Shown here: positions 45,691 through 54,103 of the stretch, in pieces
Position numbering within the stretch: the stretch's first letter is position 1
Layout: the number at the start of each line of letters is the position of its first letter
Assembly: GCF_022482905.1 (NCBI RefSeq)
Contig: NZ_JAKVOI010000001.1
Location: forward strand, 1,551,958-1,615,957
Source of the DNA: Clostridium sp.
Lineage (GTDB): Bacteria; Bacillota; Clostridia; Clostridiales; Clostridiaceae
Direction of reading: 5' to 3'
DNA: 64,000 nt
Notes under the pieces: generated by a model
Seen by the model: only the letters and a program-made list of their open reading frames with translations
The model's database searches: none
Told to the model about the DNA's origin: nothing
Made by a program: the position numbers and the translations under genes

Positions 45691-47883
45691 TCAATCTCCA
45701 AGTATCTCCGTATGAATATTTATAACAGTACCTTTCTGAACCTCTTTACCTGGTTCTATGCTTTGCTCGTCTGCCATTCCATTTCCATCAAACTGTGCTT
45801 TAAGTCCCAGTGTATTGAATACACTTACTACATTATCAGGGCTCATTCCCTGAACATCAGGAACTGTAACCACCCTGTTGTAATCCTGGCTCTGTGATGT
45901 ATACAGCAGTACTTTGCTGCCTTCTTTTATTGTATATCCCGGCTTAGGATTCATGTCAACTACATATTCTCCTTTGTCATCGGACTCCGGAACAAGATTC
46001 ATCTTCTTCAATGTACTTTCTGCGTCCGAAACCTTCATTCCCCTTACATCGGGGACAACAACATTTTTGAGCATGCTTCTTGCAATTTCCTCGGAACTTG
46101 CATCACTTTTCATTGCAAGATAGTTGAATATGTCAAGGAAAAGCTGTTTTGCTGCAGGTGCCGCAGTCTGTGCCGCATAGTAATTGGATGGATCGGGTTC
46201 ATCTATGGATACTAGCAGTGTAATTTTAGGATTGCTTGAGGGAGCCATTCCTGCAAAGGAAGCAATATATTTGCCTGACTGATATCCTCCTACACCGGCC
46301 TTTTGTGCAGTTCCCGTCTTTCCTGCTATATGATATCCATCTATGAAAGCATTTTTACCTCCACCATCTGAAACCACCCTCTCCAGATATCCTCTAAGCT
46401 GGGCAGCCTTGCTGGAATCTATGATCTTCTGCTTATTTTTACCTGACAGGTCATATTTGCTGTCAACTACTTCCTGATTTTTATTTTCATCATAATGTCC
46501 TATTTCCTTCATCAAATGTGGTGTAATCAGATACCCTCCATTTGCAACGGTATTGAATGCCCTCAAATACTGAACCATAGTAACAGTATTTGCCTGTCCA
46601 AATGATATTGTAGCCAGATCTATATCACTTATATCCTTGGTACTCTTGATAATTCCCTTTGCCTCCCCCGGGAGATCTATTCCGGTTTTCTGTCCGAAGC
46701 CAAACTTCTGTATATAGGCATTAAGTTTATCCTTTCCTATCATCTTTCCAAGCTGTGCAAAACCTACATTGCATGAATTTTTCAATATGTCGGGGAACTT
46801 CTGTGTTCCATGACCGGTGGATTTCCAGCAGTGTATCGTCCTATTTCCTATCGTTATGCTTCCATCACAGACAAAGGTATCTTTATCTACATCCACAGAA
46901 TTTGTTTCAAGTGCCGTGTCAGCCGTAACTACCTTGAATATGGATCCCGGCTCGAAAGTATCACTTACAGCTCTGTTCCTCCAGCTTTTCTGAAGTTCAT
47001 CATAAGTTTTTCCCTCTATCCAGGGATCATTTGGATTGTAATCCGGCTTGTTTACCATAGCAAGCACTTCACCATTGTTCGGATTCATGACAACTATACT
47101 TACGGCCTTTGCCTTGTTGTCCTTCAATGCCTGCTCAGCTGTTTTCTCTGCAAAATGCTGTATCATACTGTCTATTGTAAGCTCTACATCCTTCCCATCC
47201 ACAGGTTTTGTAAACTCAGATATAGTATATGGCAGATCCTTGCTCTTGCTGTCCGTTTCCGCTATTCTACGCCCGGGTGTTCCCGAAAGCTCCTTGTTGT
47301 AATACAGCTCTATACCGGTAAGTCCCACTCCATCTGAATTGGTATGCCCGAGCACATGGGCGAGAAAATTGTCGTTGGGATAATATCTCTTCGTGTCCGC
47401 AGACACAAGTACTCCGTTTAGGTTAAGACTTCTTATCTTATCAGCTTCTTCCTTCTCTATCCTTCTCTTTAAAGTAGCAGCTGCAAGGGGAAGTCCTCCT
47501 GGAAGTTTCTTGTCCAATACCTTTAAAATGTCACCTTTTTCCATGGAAAGAGCTGAAGACAGCATTGACGCAACCTTATCCTTTGACAGTTTTTTGTCTT
47601 TCATGGTATCCCTAAGCGCATTCATGTCCAAATCCACCCTATAGACATTGGCACTTACCGCCAGTTCATTCCCATTCCTGTCCAGAATTCTTCCTCTTTT
47701 TGCATCTATCTTAACATCACTCGTCCATTGTTCTACGGCCGTAGCCTTGTATTGAGGTGATTTATAGATCATTATGTAAAACATCCTGCCAACCAGTAAA
47801 AAAAAAGTTATAAAAAGAAAACAAAATATAATCACCATTCTCTTTCTAGTTATAACCTTGTCCCTGTATTTATTTGTAGACAA
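45691..47883 (-). CDS. spoVD: SpoVD/FtsI-type penicillin-binding protein with two PASTA domains
   Basis: This is a class B transpeptidase of 730 residues. It has an N-terminal membrane anchor ('MVIIFCFLFITFFLLVGRMF'), a dimerisation domain with 'RGRILDRNGNELAVSANVY', and a transpeptidase domain with active-site Ser in 'FEPGSIFKVVTA', SxN as 'NSCNVGFAQLG' and 'IAGKTGTAQKAGVGG'. Two PASTA repeats follow ('VVVPDVRGMKVSDAESTLKKM' and 'VPDVQGMSPDNVVSVFNTLG'). TTG start after GGAGG. PASTA and context suggest SpoVD, but it is the only class B PBP in this cluster, so it may also serve vegetative division. Confidence 0.93.
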   Translation of the reverse strand: MSTNKYRDKVITRKRMVIIFCFLFITFFLLVGRMFYIMIYKSPQYKATAVEQWTSDVKIDAKRGRILDRNGNELAVSANVYRVDLDMNALRDTMKDKKLSKDKVASMLSSALSMEKGDILKVLDKKLPGGLPLAAATLKRRIEKEEADKIRSLNLNGVLVSADTKRYYPNDNFLAHVLGHTNSDGVGLTGIELYYNKELSGTPGRRIAETDSKSKDLPYTISEFTKPVDGKDVELTIDSMIQHFAEKTAEQALKDNKAKAVSIVVMNPNNGEVLAMVNKPDYNPNDPWIEGKTYDELQKSWRNRAVSDTFEPGSIFKVVTADTALETNSVDVDKDTFVCDGSITIGNRTIHCWKSTGHGTQKFPDILKNSCNVGFAQLGKMIGKDKLNAYIQKFGFGQKTGIDLPGEAKGIIKSTKDISDIDLATISFGQANTVTMVQYLRAFNTVANGGYLITPHLMKEIGHYDENKNQEVVDSKYDLSGKNKQKIIDSSKAAQLRGYLERVVSDGGGKNAFIDGYHIAGKTGTAQKAGVGGYQSGKYIASFAGMAPSSNPKITLLVSIDEPDPSNYYAAQTAAPAAKQLFLDIFNYLAMKSDASSEEIARSMLKNVVVPDVRGMKVSDAESTLKKMNLVPESDDKGEYVVDMNPKPGYTIKEGSKVLLYTSQSQDYNRVVTVPDVQGMSPDNVVSVFNTLGLKAQFDGNGMADEQSIEPGKEVQKGTVINIHTEILGD

Positions 47884-47888
47884 CTACT

Positions 47889-48365
47889 TTACCTCCATTT
47901 AAATTGCTTGATCATATCCAAAATGCTGTTGATTTTTTTATTATTTTTTTGAGATGCTTCATCTTTTACAATAGGCTTGTTCAGATCAGCATATACTGCA
48001 AAACTTTTCTCAGGCTCTGACATATGAAGTTTTTTTACTGCATTATCTTCTATGTATTGAAGATTGTTGTATTTCACCAGATCTACCGTAAGATTTTCAT
48101 TTTCTCTGCTCAGTTCATTAACTCTGGTCTGGGTTAAGCTCAATTCCTGCTGCATATTATATATAATCGAATATCTTGCAATAAGCACTACTCCCGCCAC
48201 AAAAATTATGGCAATATTCCTAAGCACCTTCAACTTGTTCCACTTACTTTTTCTTTTCTTTCTTGTCTTGATTTTTCCGTACTGTTCAGCAGATTCATAG
48301 GATTCATATTCAGGATTTATTGCATTGTTTCCGTTTGTCATTTTGTTTTCGTTCATCACTATCAA
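47889..48365 (-). CDS. ftsL: FtsL-like cell division protein
   Basis: This small bitopic protein has a basic cytosolic segment ('KIRKKRKSKWNKL'-type charge, residues about 35-50), a membrane helix ('LRNIAIIFVAGVVLIARYSIIY'), and a leucine-zipper-like stretch ('LTQTRVNELSRENENLTVDL') followed by 'NLQYIEDNAVKKLHM'. It occupies the ftsL position between rsmH and spoVD. The start is unclear: a TTG at 48365 fits GGGGTGA best, with GTG 48374 and ATG 48356 as alternatives. Confidence 0.85.
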   Translation of the reverse strand: MIVMNENKMTNGNNAINPEYESYESAEQYGKIKTRKKRKSKWNKLKVLRNIAIIFVAGVVLIARYSIIYNMQQELSLTQTRVNELSRENENLTVDLVKYNNLQYIEDNAVKKLHMSEPEKSFAVYADLNKPIVKDEASQKNNKKINSILDMIKQFKWR

Positions 48366-48392
48366 TTTATTCACCCCACCTAAACTTTAGAA

Positions 48393-49322
48393 CTAAATTC
48401 TCTTTCCAACCCTCAGCTTGGCACTTCTGCTCCTGCTGTTCACCGCCATTTCATCTTCTCCGGGCAGTATAGGCTTTTTGTTGACAATTTTTAAAATGGG
48501 AACTTTTCCGCACACGCATACGGGAAAGTCAGGAGGACATGTGCACGGGTTTTCAAGCTGTTTGAATTTTGTCTTTATCTTCCTGTCTTCAAGAGAATGA
48601 AAGGTTATAACTGCTATTCTTCCTCCGATTTTAAGCCTTTTTACACTATTTTCAACTGCAGTGTCCAGTATTTTAAGTTCACTGTTTACTTCTATTCTTA
48701 TGGCCTGAAAGGTTCTCTTTGCAGGATGTCCGTCCTTCTGGAACCTCATCGGCACTGCCTTTTTTATTATATCCACCAGCTGGAACGTAGTTTCGATAGG
48801 TGACTTTTGCCTTGACTCAACTATATACCTGGCTATTCTTCTTGAAAATCTATCTTCTCCATAATCCTTTATTATCCTCGTTATGGCATCCATATCATAG
48901 TTGTTCACTATATCATAGGCAGTCAAACTTCCATCTGGATCCATTCTCATGTCAAGAGGTGCATCTTTCATATAGCTGAAGCCTCTCTCCGCATTGTCCA
49001 GCTGATAGGAAGAAACTCCCAGATCCATCAGTACTCCATCTATGTTCTCAATGCCCAGTTCATCCAGTATATTCTCTATATTGTAAAAATTGTCATGAAC
49101 ATAAGTTACATTGCTGTATTGCTTGAATCTTTCTTTTGAAGCTTCTATTGCTTCCCTGTCCTGATCAATTCCAACAAGCCTTCCATCCCCGCCTATTCTC
49201 TTCAATATCTCATTTGAGTGTCCTCCACCGCCTAAGGTGCAGTCCACATATGTACCACCATCTTTTATATTCAGTCCGTCTATTGTTTCTTTCAAAAGTA
49301 CAGGCACGTGCTTAAATTCCAT
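48393..49322 (-). CDS. rsmH: 16S rRNA (cytosine-1402-N4)-methyltransferase RsmH
   Basis: RsmH methylates N4 of C1402 in the ribosomal P site. The 309-residue protein starts '[19 protein letters not shown]', with SAM motif '[16 protein letters not shown]', '[13 protein letters not shown]', '[17 protein letters not shown]' and the C-terminal '[13 protein letters not shown]'. ATG 49322 follows GGAGGATG; the longer reading to 49361 runs into mraZ. Confidence 0.98.
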   Translation of the reverse strand: MEFKHVPVLLKETIDGLNIKDGGTYVDCTLGGGGHSNEILKRIGGDGRLVGIDQDREAIEASKERFKQYSNVTYVHDNFYNIENILDELGIENIDGVLMDLGVSSYQLDNAERGFSYMKDAPLDMRMDPDGSLTAYDIVNNYDMDAITRIIKDYGEDRFSRRIARYIVESRQKSPIETTFQLVDIIKKAVPMRFQKDGHPAKRTFQAIRIEVNSELKILDTAVENSVKRLKIGGRIAVITFHSLEDRKIKTKFKQLENPCTCPPDFPVCVCGKVPILKIVNKKPILPGEDEMAVNSRSRSAKLRVGKRI

Positions 49323-49350
49323 AAAATTGCATCCTCCAATTTGGATTAAT

Positions 49351-49779
49351 CTATATTCCAAGCTGACTCATCTGTTCAGCTATATCATCAAAATCTATAT
49401 TGGAATTATTATACTCAATCCAGTTAATCTTGCTCCATATTTCAATTCTATTTGATACCCCTATACTCACCACTTCTTTTTCTATAGAAGCATATTCCAG
49501 AAGGGACTGGGGCACAAGTACTCTACCTTGCTTGTCTATGCTGAGTTCATTCGCTCCTGAAAAGAAAAATCTCACAAAAGCTCTCGCACTCTTGTTGGTA
49601 AGTGGCAGTTTTTCAAGCTTATCTTCTAATATTTTCCATTGATCTGTAGTATACACATAGAGACATTTATCCAGACCCTTTGTTATTATAAAACTATTTC
49701 CAAGATCCTGTCTGAATTTCGAGGGTATAATTATTCTATTTTTACTGTCAAGGCAGTGTTCGTATTCACCTATAAACAT
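49351..49779 (-). CDS. mraZ: Transcriptional regulator MraZ
   Basis: MraZ is a double SpoVT/AbrB-fold DNA-binding protein that controls its own division/wall operon. The 142-residue protein has the two DRxxR-like repeats '[20 protein letters not shown]' and '[21 protein letters not shown]'. It is first in the cluster and lies behind three direct repeats that fit an MraZ operator. AAAGGGTG precedes the ATG. Confidence 0.97.
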   Translation of the reverse strand: MFIGEYEHCLDSKNRIIIPSKFRQDLGNSFIITKGLDKCLYVYTTDQWKILEDKLEKLPLTNKSARAFVRFFFSGANELSIDKQGRVLVPQSLLEYASIEKEVVSIGVSNRIEIWSKINWIEYNNSNIDFDDIAEQMSQLGI

Positions 49780-49807
49780 AACTACACCCTTTTCTTATAT
49801 TTTAGCT

Positions 49808-49832
49808 CCACTTGCTACCACTTTAAACCACT
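49808..49832 (-). promoter_or_regulatory. MraZ operator: three AGTGG repeats at 10-bp spacing
   Basis: On the minus strand AGTGG occurs at 49828-49832, 49818-49822 and 49808-49812, an exact 10-bp period that puts all copies on one face of the helix. They lie 29-53 bases before the mraZ start. MraZ in E. coli binds TGGGN repeats spaced by 5 bases, and a related GTGG-type site is known in mycoplasmas, so period and place match the family. Confidence 0.75.
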
Positions 49833-49956
49833 ATTTTATTTTATTCTATATCAGCATAAAAAATCCTGCTTTTTTATAAAATTTTAATATTTATTTTAAA
49901 TTTATTAAACTTTTATATGTGAGTTTCACGCATTCATCTACTTTCAGCCTGTTTTA

Positions 49957-49985
49957 TTGAAATGCTGTAATTTGTAGAGTATAAT
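49957..49985 (+). promoter_or_regulatory. sigma-A promoter of ychF
   Basis: TTGAAA (49957-49962), 17-base spacer, TATAAT (49980-49985), 34 bases before the ychF start. Near-consensus. Confidence 0.8.
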
Positions 49986-50019
49986 TTAAAATGAATTTTT
50001 ATGAAAGGAATGTACATAG

Positions 50020-51120
50020 ATGAAACTTGGAATTGTAGGTTTGCCAAATGTTGGCAAAAGCACTTTGTTTAATGCAATAACACAGGCTGGTGCAGAGTCT
50101 GCCAACTATCCTTTTTGTACTATAGAACCAAATGTCGGCGTAGTGAGTGTACCTGACAGCAGACTTGACACCCTGGAAAAGATGTACAAATCTCAGAAAA
50201 AGGTTTATACTGCCATAGAATTCTACGATATTGCAGGTCTTGTAAAGGGAGCCAGCAAAGGTGAAGGTCTCGGGAATAAATTTTTATCACATATAAGGGA
50301 GGTTGAGGCAATTGTTCATGTTGTGAGATGCTTTGAAGATGAAAACATAGTACATGTAGATGGTTCCATAGACCCTATCCGTGATATCGAAACCATAAAT
50401 CTTGAACTCATATTCTCCGATATGGAAGTAATGGACAGGAGAATAGAAAAAATTGTAAAGCTTGCAAAAAGCGGTGCAGATAAAAATGCAAAGTCAGAAT
50501 ATGAATTGATGCTCAAGGTAAAAAAACATCTGGAAGATGGCAATCCTGTGAGAACCCTGGAACTTACAGAAGACGAATCCCTCAAGGTAAAAGGATATTT
50601 TCTTCTCACTACCAAACCTGTACTATATGTGGCCAATATATCAGAAGACGATTTGATTTCCGGAAATGATGACAATGAATTTGTGAAAAAAGTACAGGAC
50701 TATGCCAAATCTGAAAACGCAGAGGTTATAACCATATCTGCAAAAATTGAAGAAGAACTCTCCTCCCTTGAAGAAGATGAAAAATCTGAAATGCTCAAGG
50801 AATACGGGTTAAATGAAGCCGGACTTGATAAATTAATAAGTGCAAGCTATAAACTTCTTGGACTTATAAGCTTTTTAACTGCCGGTGAAAAAGAAGTACG
50901 GGCATGGACAATAAAAAAAGGTACAAAAGCTCCCCAGGCAGCCGGCAAAATACATTCAGATATAGAAAAGGGATTTATAAGAGCTGAAGTCATATCCTAT
51001 GAAAAATTAATAGAATCCGGTTCAGAAACTTCTGCAAAGGAAAAAGGATACTTCAGACTTGAAGGAAAAGATTATGTAATGGAAGACGGGGACGTAGTAA
51101 ATTTCAGATTTAATGTATAA
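50020..51120 (+). CDS. ychF: Redox-regulated ATPase YchF (Obg family)
   Basis: YchF/OLA1 is a TRAFAC-class P-loop protein that prefers ATP and associates with ribosomes. It is 366 residues: G1 'GLPNVGKSTLFNAITQAG', switch 'IEPNVGVVSVPD', G3 'FYDIAGLVKGASKGEGLGNKF', a helical insert, and a C-terminal TGS domain ('IHSDIEKGFIRAEVISYEKL...DYVMEDGDVVNFRFNV'). The Asn at the G4 position follows the YchF pattern ('VLYVANISEDD'). Single gene with its own promoter and terminator. Confidence 0.97.
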   Translation: MKLGIVGLPNVGKSTLFNAITQAGAESANYPFCTIEPNVGVVSVPDSRLDTLEKMYKSQKKVYTAIEFYDIAGLVKGASKGEGLGNKFLSHIREVEAIVHVVRCFEDENIVHVDGSIDPIRDIETINLELIFSDMEVMDRRIEKIVKLAKSGADKNAKSEYELMLKVKKHLEDGNPVRTLELTEDESLKVKGYFLLTTKPVLYVANISEDDLISGNDDNEFVKKVQDYAKSENAEVITISAKIEEELSSLEEDEKSEMLKEYGLNEAGLDKLISASYKLLGLISFLTAGEKEVRAWTIKKGTKAPQAAGKIHSDIEKGFIRAEVISYEKLIESGSETSAKEKGYFRLEGKDYVMEDGDVVNFRFNV

Positions 51121-51132
51121 TAGTATCCATAA

Positions 51133-51164
51133 AAAGGCAATAGTAGGATATTCCTATTGCCTTT
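51133..51164. terminator. bidirectional terminator between ychF and the Lon-like protease gene
   Basis: Eleven-bp stem AAAGGCAATAG/CTATTGCCTTT (51133-51143, 51154-51164) with a 10-base loop between convergent genes. Confidence 0.8.
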
Positions 51165-51174
51165 CCTGTCATCT

Positions 51175-53487
51175 CTAGCTGTGCCTGCTCCTTTTTTCCT
51201 GCTTTCCATAATACTTTTTACACTCTCTCCTTATTGAATTTATAACATCCTCATATCGGATATTATCCTCTCCCATTAAAATTTCTACAGCATCTTCTAC
51301 TGTTGTCATGGAGTATATATGGAAATTCCCCCTGTTTATTTCTTCTTCAACTTCATTTTTGAGTGCAAGGCTTATAATATTCGATTCTGGAATAAGCACG
51401 CCTTTCCCTTTAGTATTTCCAATTATATTGCATATATTAAAAAATCCCTCTATTTTTTCATTTATTCCCCCTACTGGCTGTACTTCCCCGAACTGGTTGA
51501 TTGAACCTGTAACTGCTATATTCTGCCTTATTCCAATTTTTGATATGGAGGATATTATGGATACCGCTTCCGCTACAGATGCACTGTCACCATCAATACT
51601 CCCATAGAGCTGTTCAAAACTGATATGAAAATTAACCGGCAGTTTGACATATCCCCCAATCAAGTTGTTTATATATCCCTTTATTGTATTTATGGCTTTG
51701 TTGTGTATTTTCCCGGACAGGTTGCTTTCCCTCTGTACATCGATTATGTCTCCATTACCGCCGGTACAGGAGCAGGTAAGTCTCATGGGCTTTCCAAAAG
51801 TAAAATATCCTGTATTCAAAATAGAAAGTGCATTTACCTGACCTATCTTCTTGTCCTCCACATCTATAAATATCTGATTTTGCCTGTACCCCTCATCTAT
51901 CTGCTGTTCCGCCAATTCTCTTGAATAAGCAGCATTTTCTATATCCCCTGCTTCTATATAGGCACCGCCGTTTTCCCTTGAACTCCCATCTGCAATTACA
52001 AGCAGCTTTTCAAGCTCATACTCATCTGCCAGCAATTTATTTCTATTTTCGGCTTTTCTCGATAAAAACTTTGCAATTTCTCTAAGTCCTTCATCCGTAA
52101 CAGGTTTGAGGTTTTTATTTTTGCACATCTGTATAATTTTTTTCAGAAATGACATTTTGATATTATCATCTATATCCAATATAGAATTATATTCGGCCCT
52201 TATCCTGAATACCTTCTTGAAATCCGAATCATAATTGTATAAAAAGTTATAAGTGTTGTAATCCCCTATAATTATTACTTTTTCATCAATATCAATTGGC
52301 TGCGGATTTAATCCGTTCAAGGACAATAGCTCAAGATACCCTTTTTTGTAATCCAGTTTTACCTGACCGCTAAGAAGTGATTTTTTCAAGTAATAATAAG
52401 AATTCTGATTATTTAAAAGGCTGCTCATTGTAAGTATGAGACATCCTCCATTGGCTTTCAGAATTGAGCCTGCTCTTATAAGGCTTATATCAGTAACATA
52501 ATTTCCATCTTTATTTTCATATTCAATATTTCCCATGAGACTTGTAACACTTGGATCTTCTTCATATATTACAGGAGGTTTTTCTCTGCCGCTGTTGTCC
52601 ACCAATACATTTACTGAATACTTGAATATTATATTCTTTATACTCTTTTCATCATCTTCATAGTTTATGGAGTATATCTTTCTTATATCTTTTTCTATAC
52701 TGCTGCACATGTTGTCCAAAAATTTCAATACAGACTCATTCCCTTTAAATATTTCAGAATATTCCTTTTTAATACTGGATGTCATTTTATTGTAATAATT
52801 GTCCATAATCAACTTTATTTTTTCAGTTTCAGTCATTTCCATATCCTTTAAATTATCCAATATTTCCTGGGAACTATTTTTTAATATTCCAACGTTGTTT
52901 ATTATATCCTGTTTTTCATCAAGACCCAGAAGGGCATATTCCTCTTCACTCATTACCTTTCCGTTTTCTTTAAGTGGAATGAATACAAAACCGTCTTCTG
53001 TGGGTTTCAAAGTGAAATTTTTCTTTTTCGCCTCATTTAGCAGCCCATCTATCAAGTTGCTTTTCTTGCTGTTGATTGATTCTACAATAAATTCTTTTTC
53101 TTTATTGGACCCATTATAGAATTCAAATGTGATTTTAAAATACAGTGTCTTTATTTTTTTTACCATGTTCTCAAGTTTTCTTCCGTATCCAGATTTTAGA
53201 AACAGTGCTTTTGGATTTTTCACATCGTCATAAATTACATAGCATATATCCTGTACTTTTCCATCTCCAATGTTGTCCCGTATAAAATTCTCAATATCTT
53301 CAAGTTTATCTTTTGAAAAATCATCAACAATATATAAATTGTACCCTTCCCTGTCTATGTTAAATGCCATCTTTATTTTCCTGTACACATCGCCATATTC
53401 TATATTGTCATCTATCCTACTTTCTAAATCTATATCCTTCATATCAAAATCATATATTATTTCCTCAGGCTTCAATTCTCTCTTCAT
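51175..53487 (-). CDS. Lon-family (LonB/AAA_32-like) protease with degenerate ATPase motifs
   Basis: This 770-residue protein from ATG 53487 (GGGAGGG upstream) has a C-terminal Lon proteolytic domain with the Ser of 'DGDSASVAEAVS' (about residue 633) and the Lys of 'GGINEKIEGFF' exactly 43 residues later, the E. coli Lon Ser679-Lys722 spacing. The N-terminal part aligns by pattern with AAA_32 proteins, but where Walker A belongs (residues 48-61) it reads 'GYNLYIVDDFSKDK', and the Walker B region (about 340-355) reads 'GGCLILTMSSLL' with no acidic pair. The protease is therefore probably active and the ATPase not. Family members with lost P-loops are known. Substrates unknown. Confidence 0.85.
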   Translation of the reverse strand: MKRELKPEEIIYDFDMKDIDLESRIDDNIEYGDVYRKIKMAFNIDREGYNLYIVDDFSKDKLEDIENFIRDNIGDGKVQDICYVIYDDVKNPKALFLKSGYGRKLENMVKKIKTLYFKITFEFYNGSNKEKEFIVESINSKKSNLIDGLLNEAKKKNFTLKPTEDGFVFIPLKENGKVMSEEEYALLGLDEKQDIINNVGILKNSSQEILDNLKDMEMTETEKIKLIMDNYYNKMTSSIKKEYSEIFKGNESVLKFLDNMCSSIEKDIRKIYSINYEDDEKSIKNIIFKYSVNVLVDNSGREKPPVIYEEDPSVTSLMGNIEYENKDGNYVTDISLIRAGSILKANGGCLILTMSSLLNNQNSYYYLKKSLLSGQVKLDYKKGYLELLSLNGLNPQPIDIDEKVIIIGDYNTYNFLYNYDSDFKKVFRIRAEYNSILDIDDNIKMSFLKKIIQMCKNKNLKPVTDEGLREIAKFLSRKAENRNKLLADEYELEKLLVIADGSSRENGGAYIEAGDIENAAYSRELAEQQIDEGYRQNQIFIDVEDKKIGQVNALSILNTGYFTFGKPMRLTCSCTGGNGDIIDVQRESNLSGKIHNKAINTIKGYINNLIGGYVKLPVNFHISFEQLYGSIDGDSASVAEAVSIISSISKIGIRQNIAVTGSINQFGEVQPVGGINEKIEGFFNICNIIGNTKGKGVLIPESNIISLALKNEVEEEINRGNFHIYSMTTVEDAVEILMGEDNIRYEDVINSIRRECKKYYGKQEKRSRHS

Positions 53488-53588
53488 TCTAGACCCTCCC
53501 TGATTAACATGCTTACATATTATATTAATATTCCTCATACATACATTTAGGAACAAAAATATGAAAACTATTATTGGAGTCAAAACTG

Positions 53589-53597
53589 TGATATAAT
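53589..53597 (+). promoter_or_regulatory. extended -10 promoter of the basic unknown protein gene
   Basis: TGATATAAT (TG-N-TATAAT) 65 bases before the ORF; no clear -35. Confidence 0.5.
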
Positions 53598-53661
53598 ATA
53601 GTAAATTCTTATGGAATTAATTATCTTTTATAAAATAAACGACAAAGGAGTTAGTATGTAA

Positions 53662-54069
53662 ATGAGTCTTAAGGAAAAAATTTCACAATATTATACAAGA
53701 TCTTATCTGAAAAAATACGGAGACAGATTGACACAGCTTCAGGGTACCGTCGTATCTGTAAAAATAAAAAGAAAAACCATATTGTGGATATTCAACAAAT
53801 TAGTAGTTACCCTTCTCGTAAGACCGGAGAGAAGTAGAAATATATCCAAATGCACTTATATTAAGAAAAAATGGTTCAAAAATCCGGAGTTCATCTCCAT
53901 AAATCAGGGGAATTTTATATTGGTTCAGGGCCTGAAGGCAAAGAAAGGCAAGGAAAAGCGGGAACAGGTTGAAATTATAAATGTAAGAAACATGACTACA
54001 AAAAAGGATCTCATTCCAATTGAAGGAAAGGCACCTAAAGTCCAGAGAAAAATTCAGAGATTTAAATAA
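53662..54069 (+). CDS. Conserved-looking basic protein of unknown function
   Basis: This is a 135-residue, strongly basic protein without signal peptide or membrane helix. Strands around 'LTQLQGTVVSVKIKRKTI', 'LVVTLLVRPERSRN' and 'SINQGNFILVQGLKAKKGKE' suggest a small beta-barrel, perhaps OB-like, which with the charge would suit nucleic-acid binding; this is inference only. The start is odd: AAAGGAG is followed by ATG TAA ATG, so a Met-stop pair precedes the true ATG by 6 bases. It has its own promoter and terminator. Confidence 0.75.
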   Translation: MSLKEKISQYYTRSYLKKYGDRLTQLQGTVVSVKIKRKTILWIFNKLVVTLLVRPERSRNISKCTYIKKKWFKNPEFISINQGNFILVQGLKAKKGKEKREQVEIINVRNMTTKKDLIPIEGKAPKVQRKIQRFK

Positions 54070-54102
54070 AAGGGATTAGAGTCAATCTAAATCCCTTTTA
54101 TT
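54065..54102. terminator. bidirectional terminator between the basic protein gene and the Ca2+ ATPase gene
   Basis: AATAAAAGGGATT pairs with AATCCCTTTTATT across a short bulged stem and a 5-base loop region, ending in TTTTT on the plus strand. It lies between convergent genes. Confidence 0.75.
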
Positions 54103-54103
54103 T

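Noticed and set aside
46810-47337. 175-codon plus-strand open frame opposite spoVD
   Set aside because: Fully inside a transpeptidase gene with all active-site motifs; no supporting features.
49861-49900. AGCA...TGCT plus T run as a plus-strand terminator upstream of ychF
   Set aside because: The stem is only about 4 bp, and no plus-strand gene ends there.
53487-53583. TCATATT upstream of the Lon-like gene as a sigma-E -35 element
   Set aside because: No CATACANT-like -10 stands at 13-15 bases; nothing else supports sporulation control.
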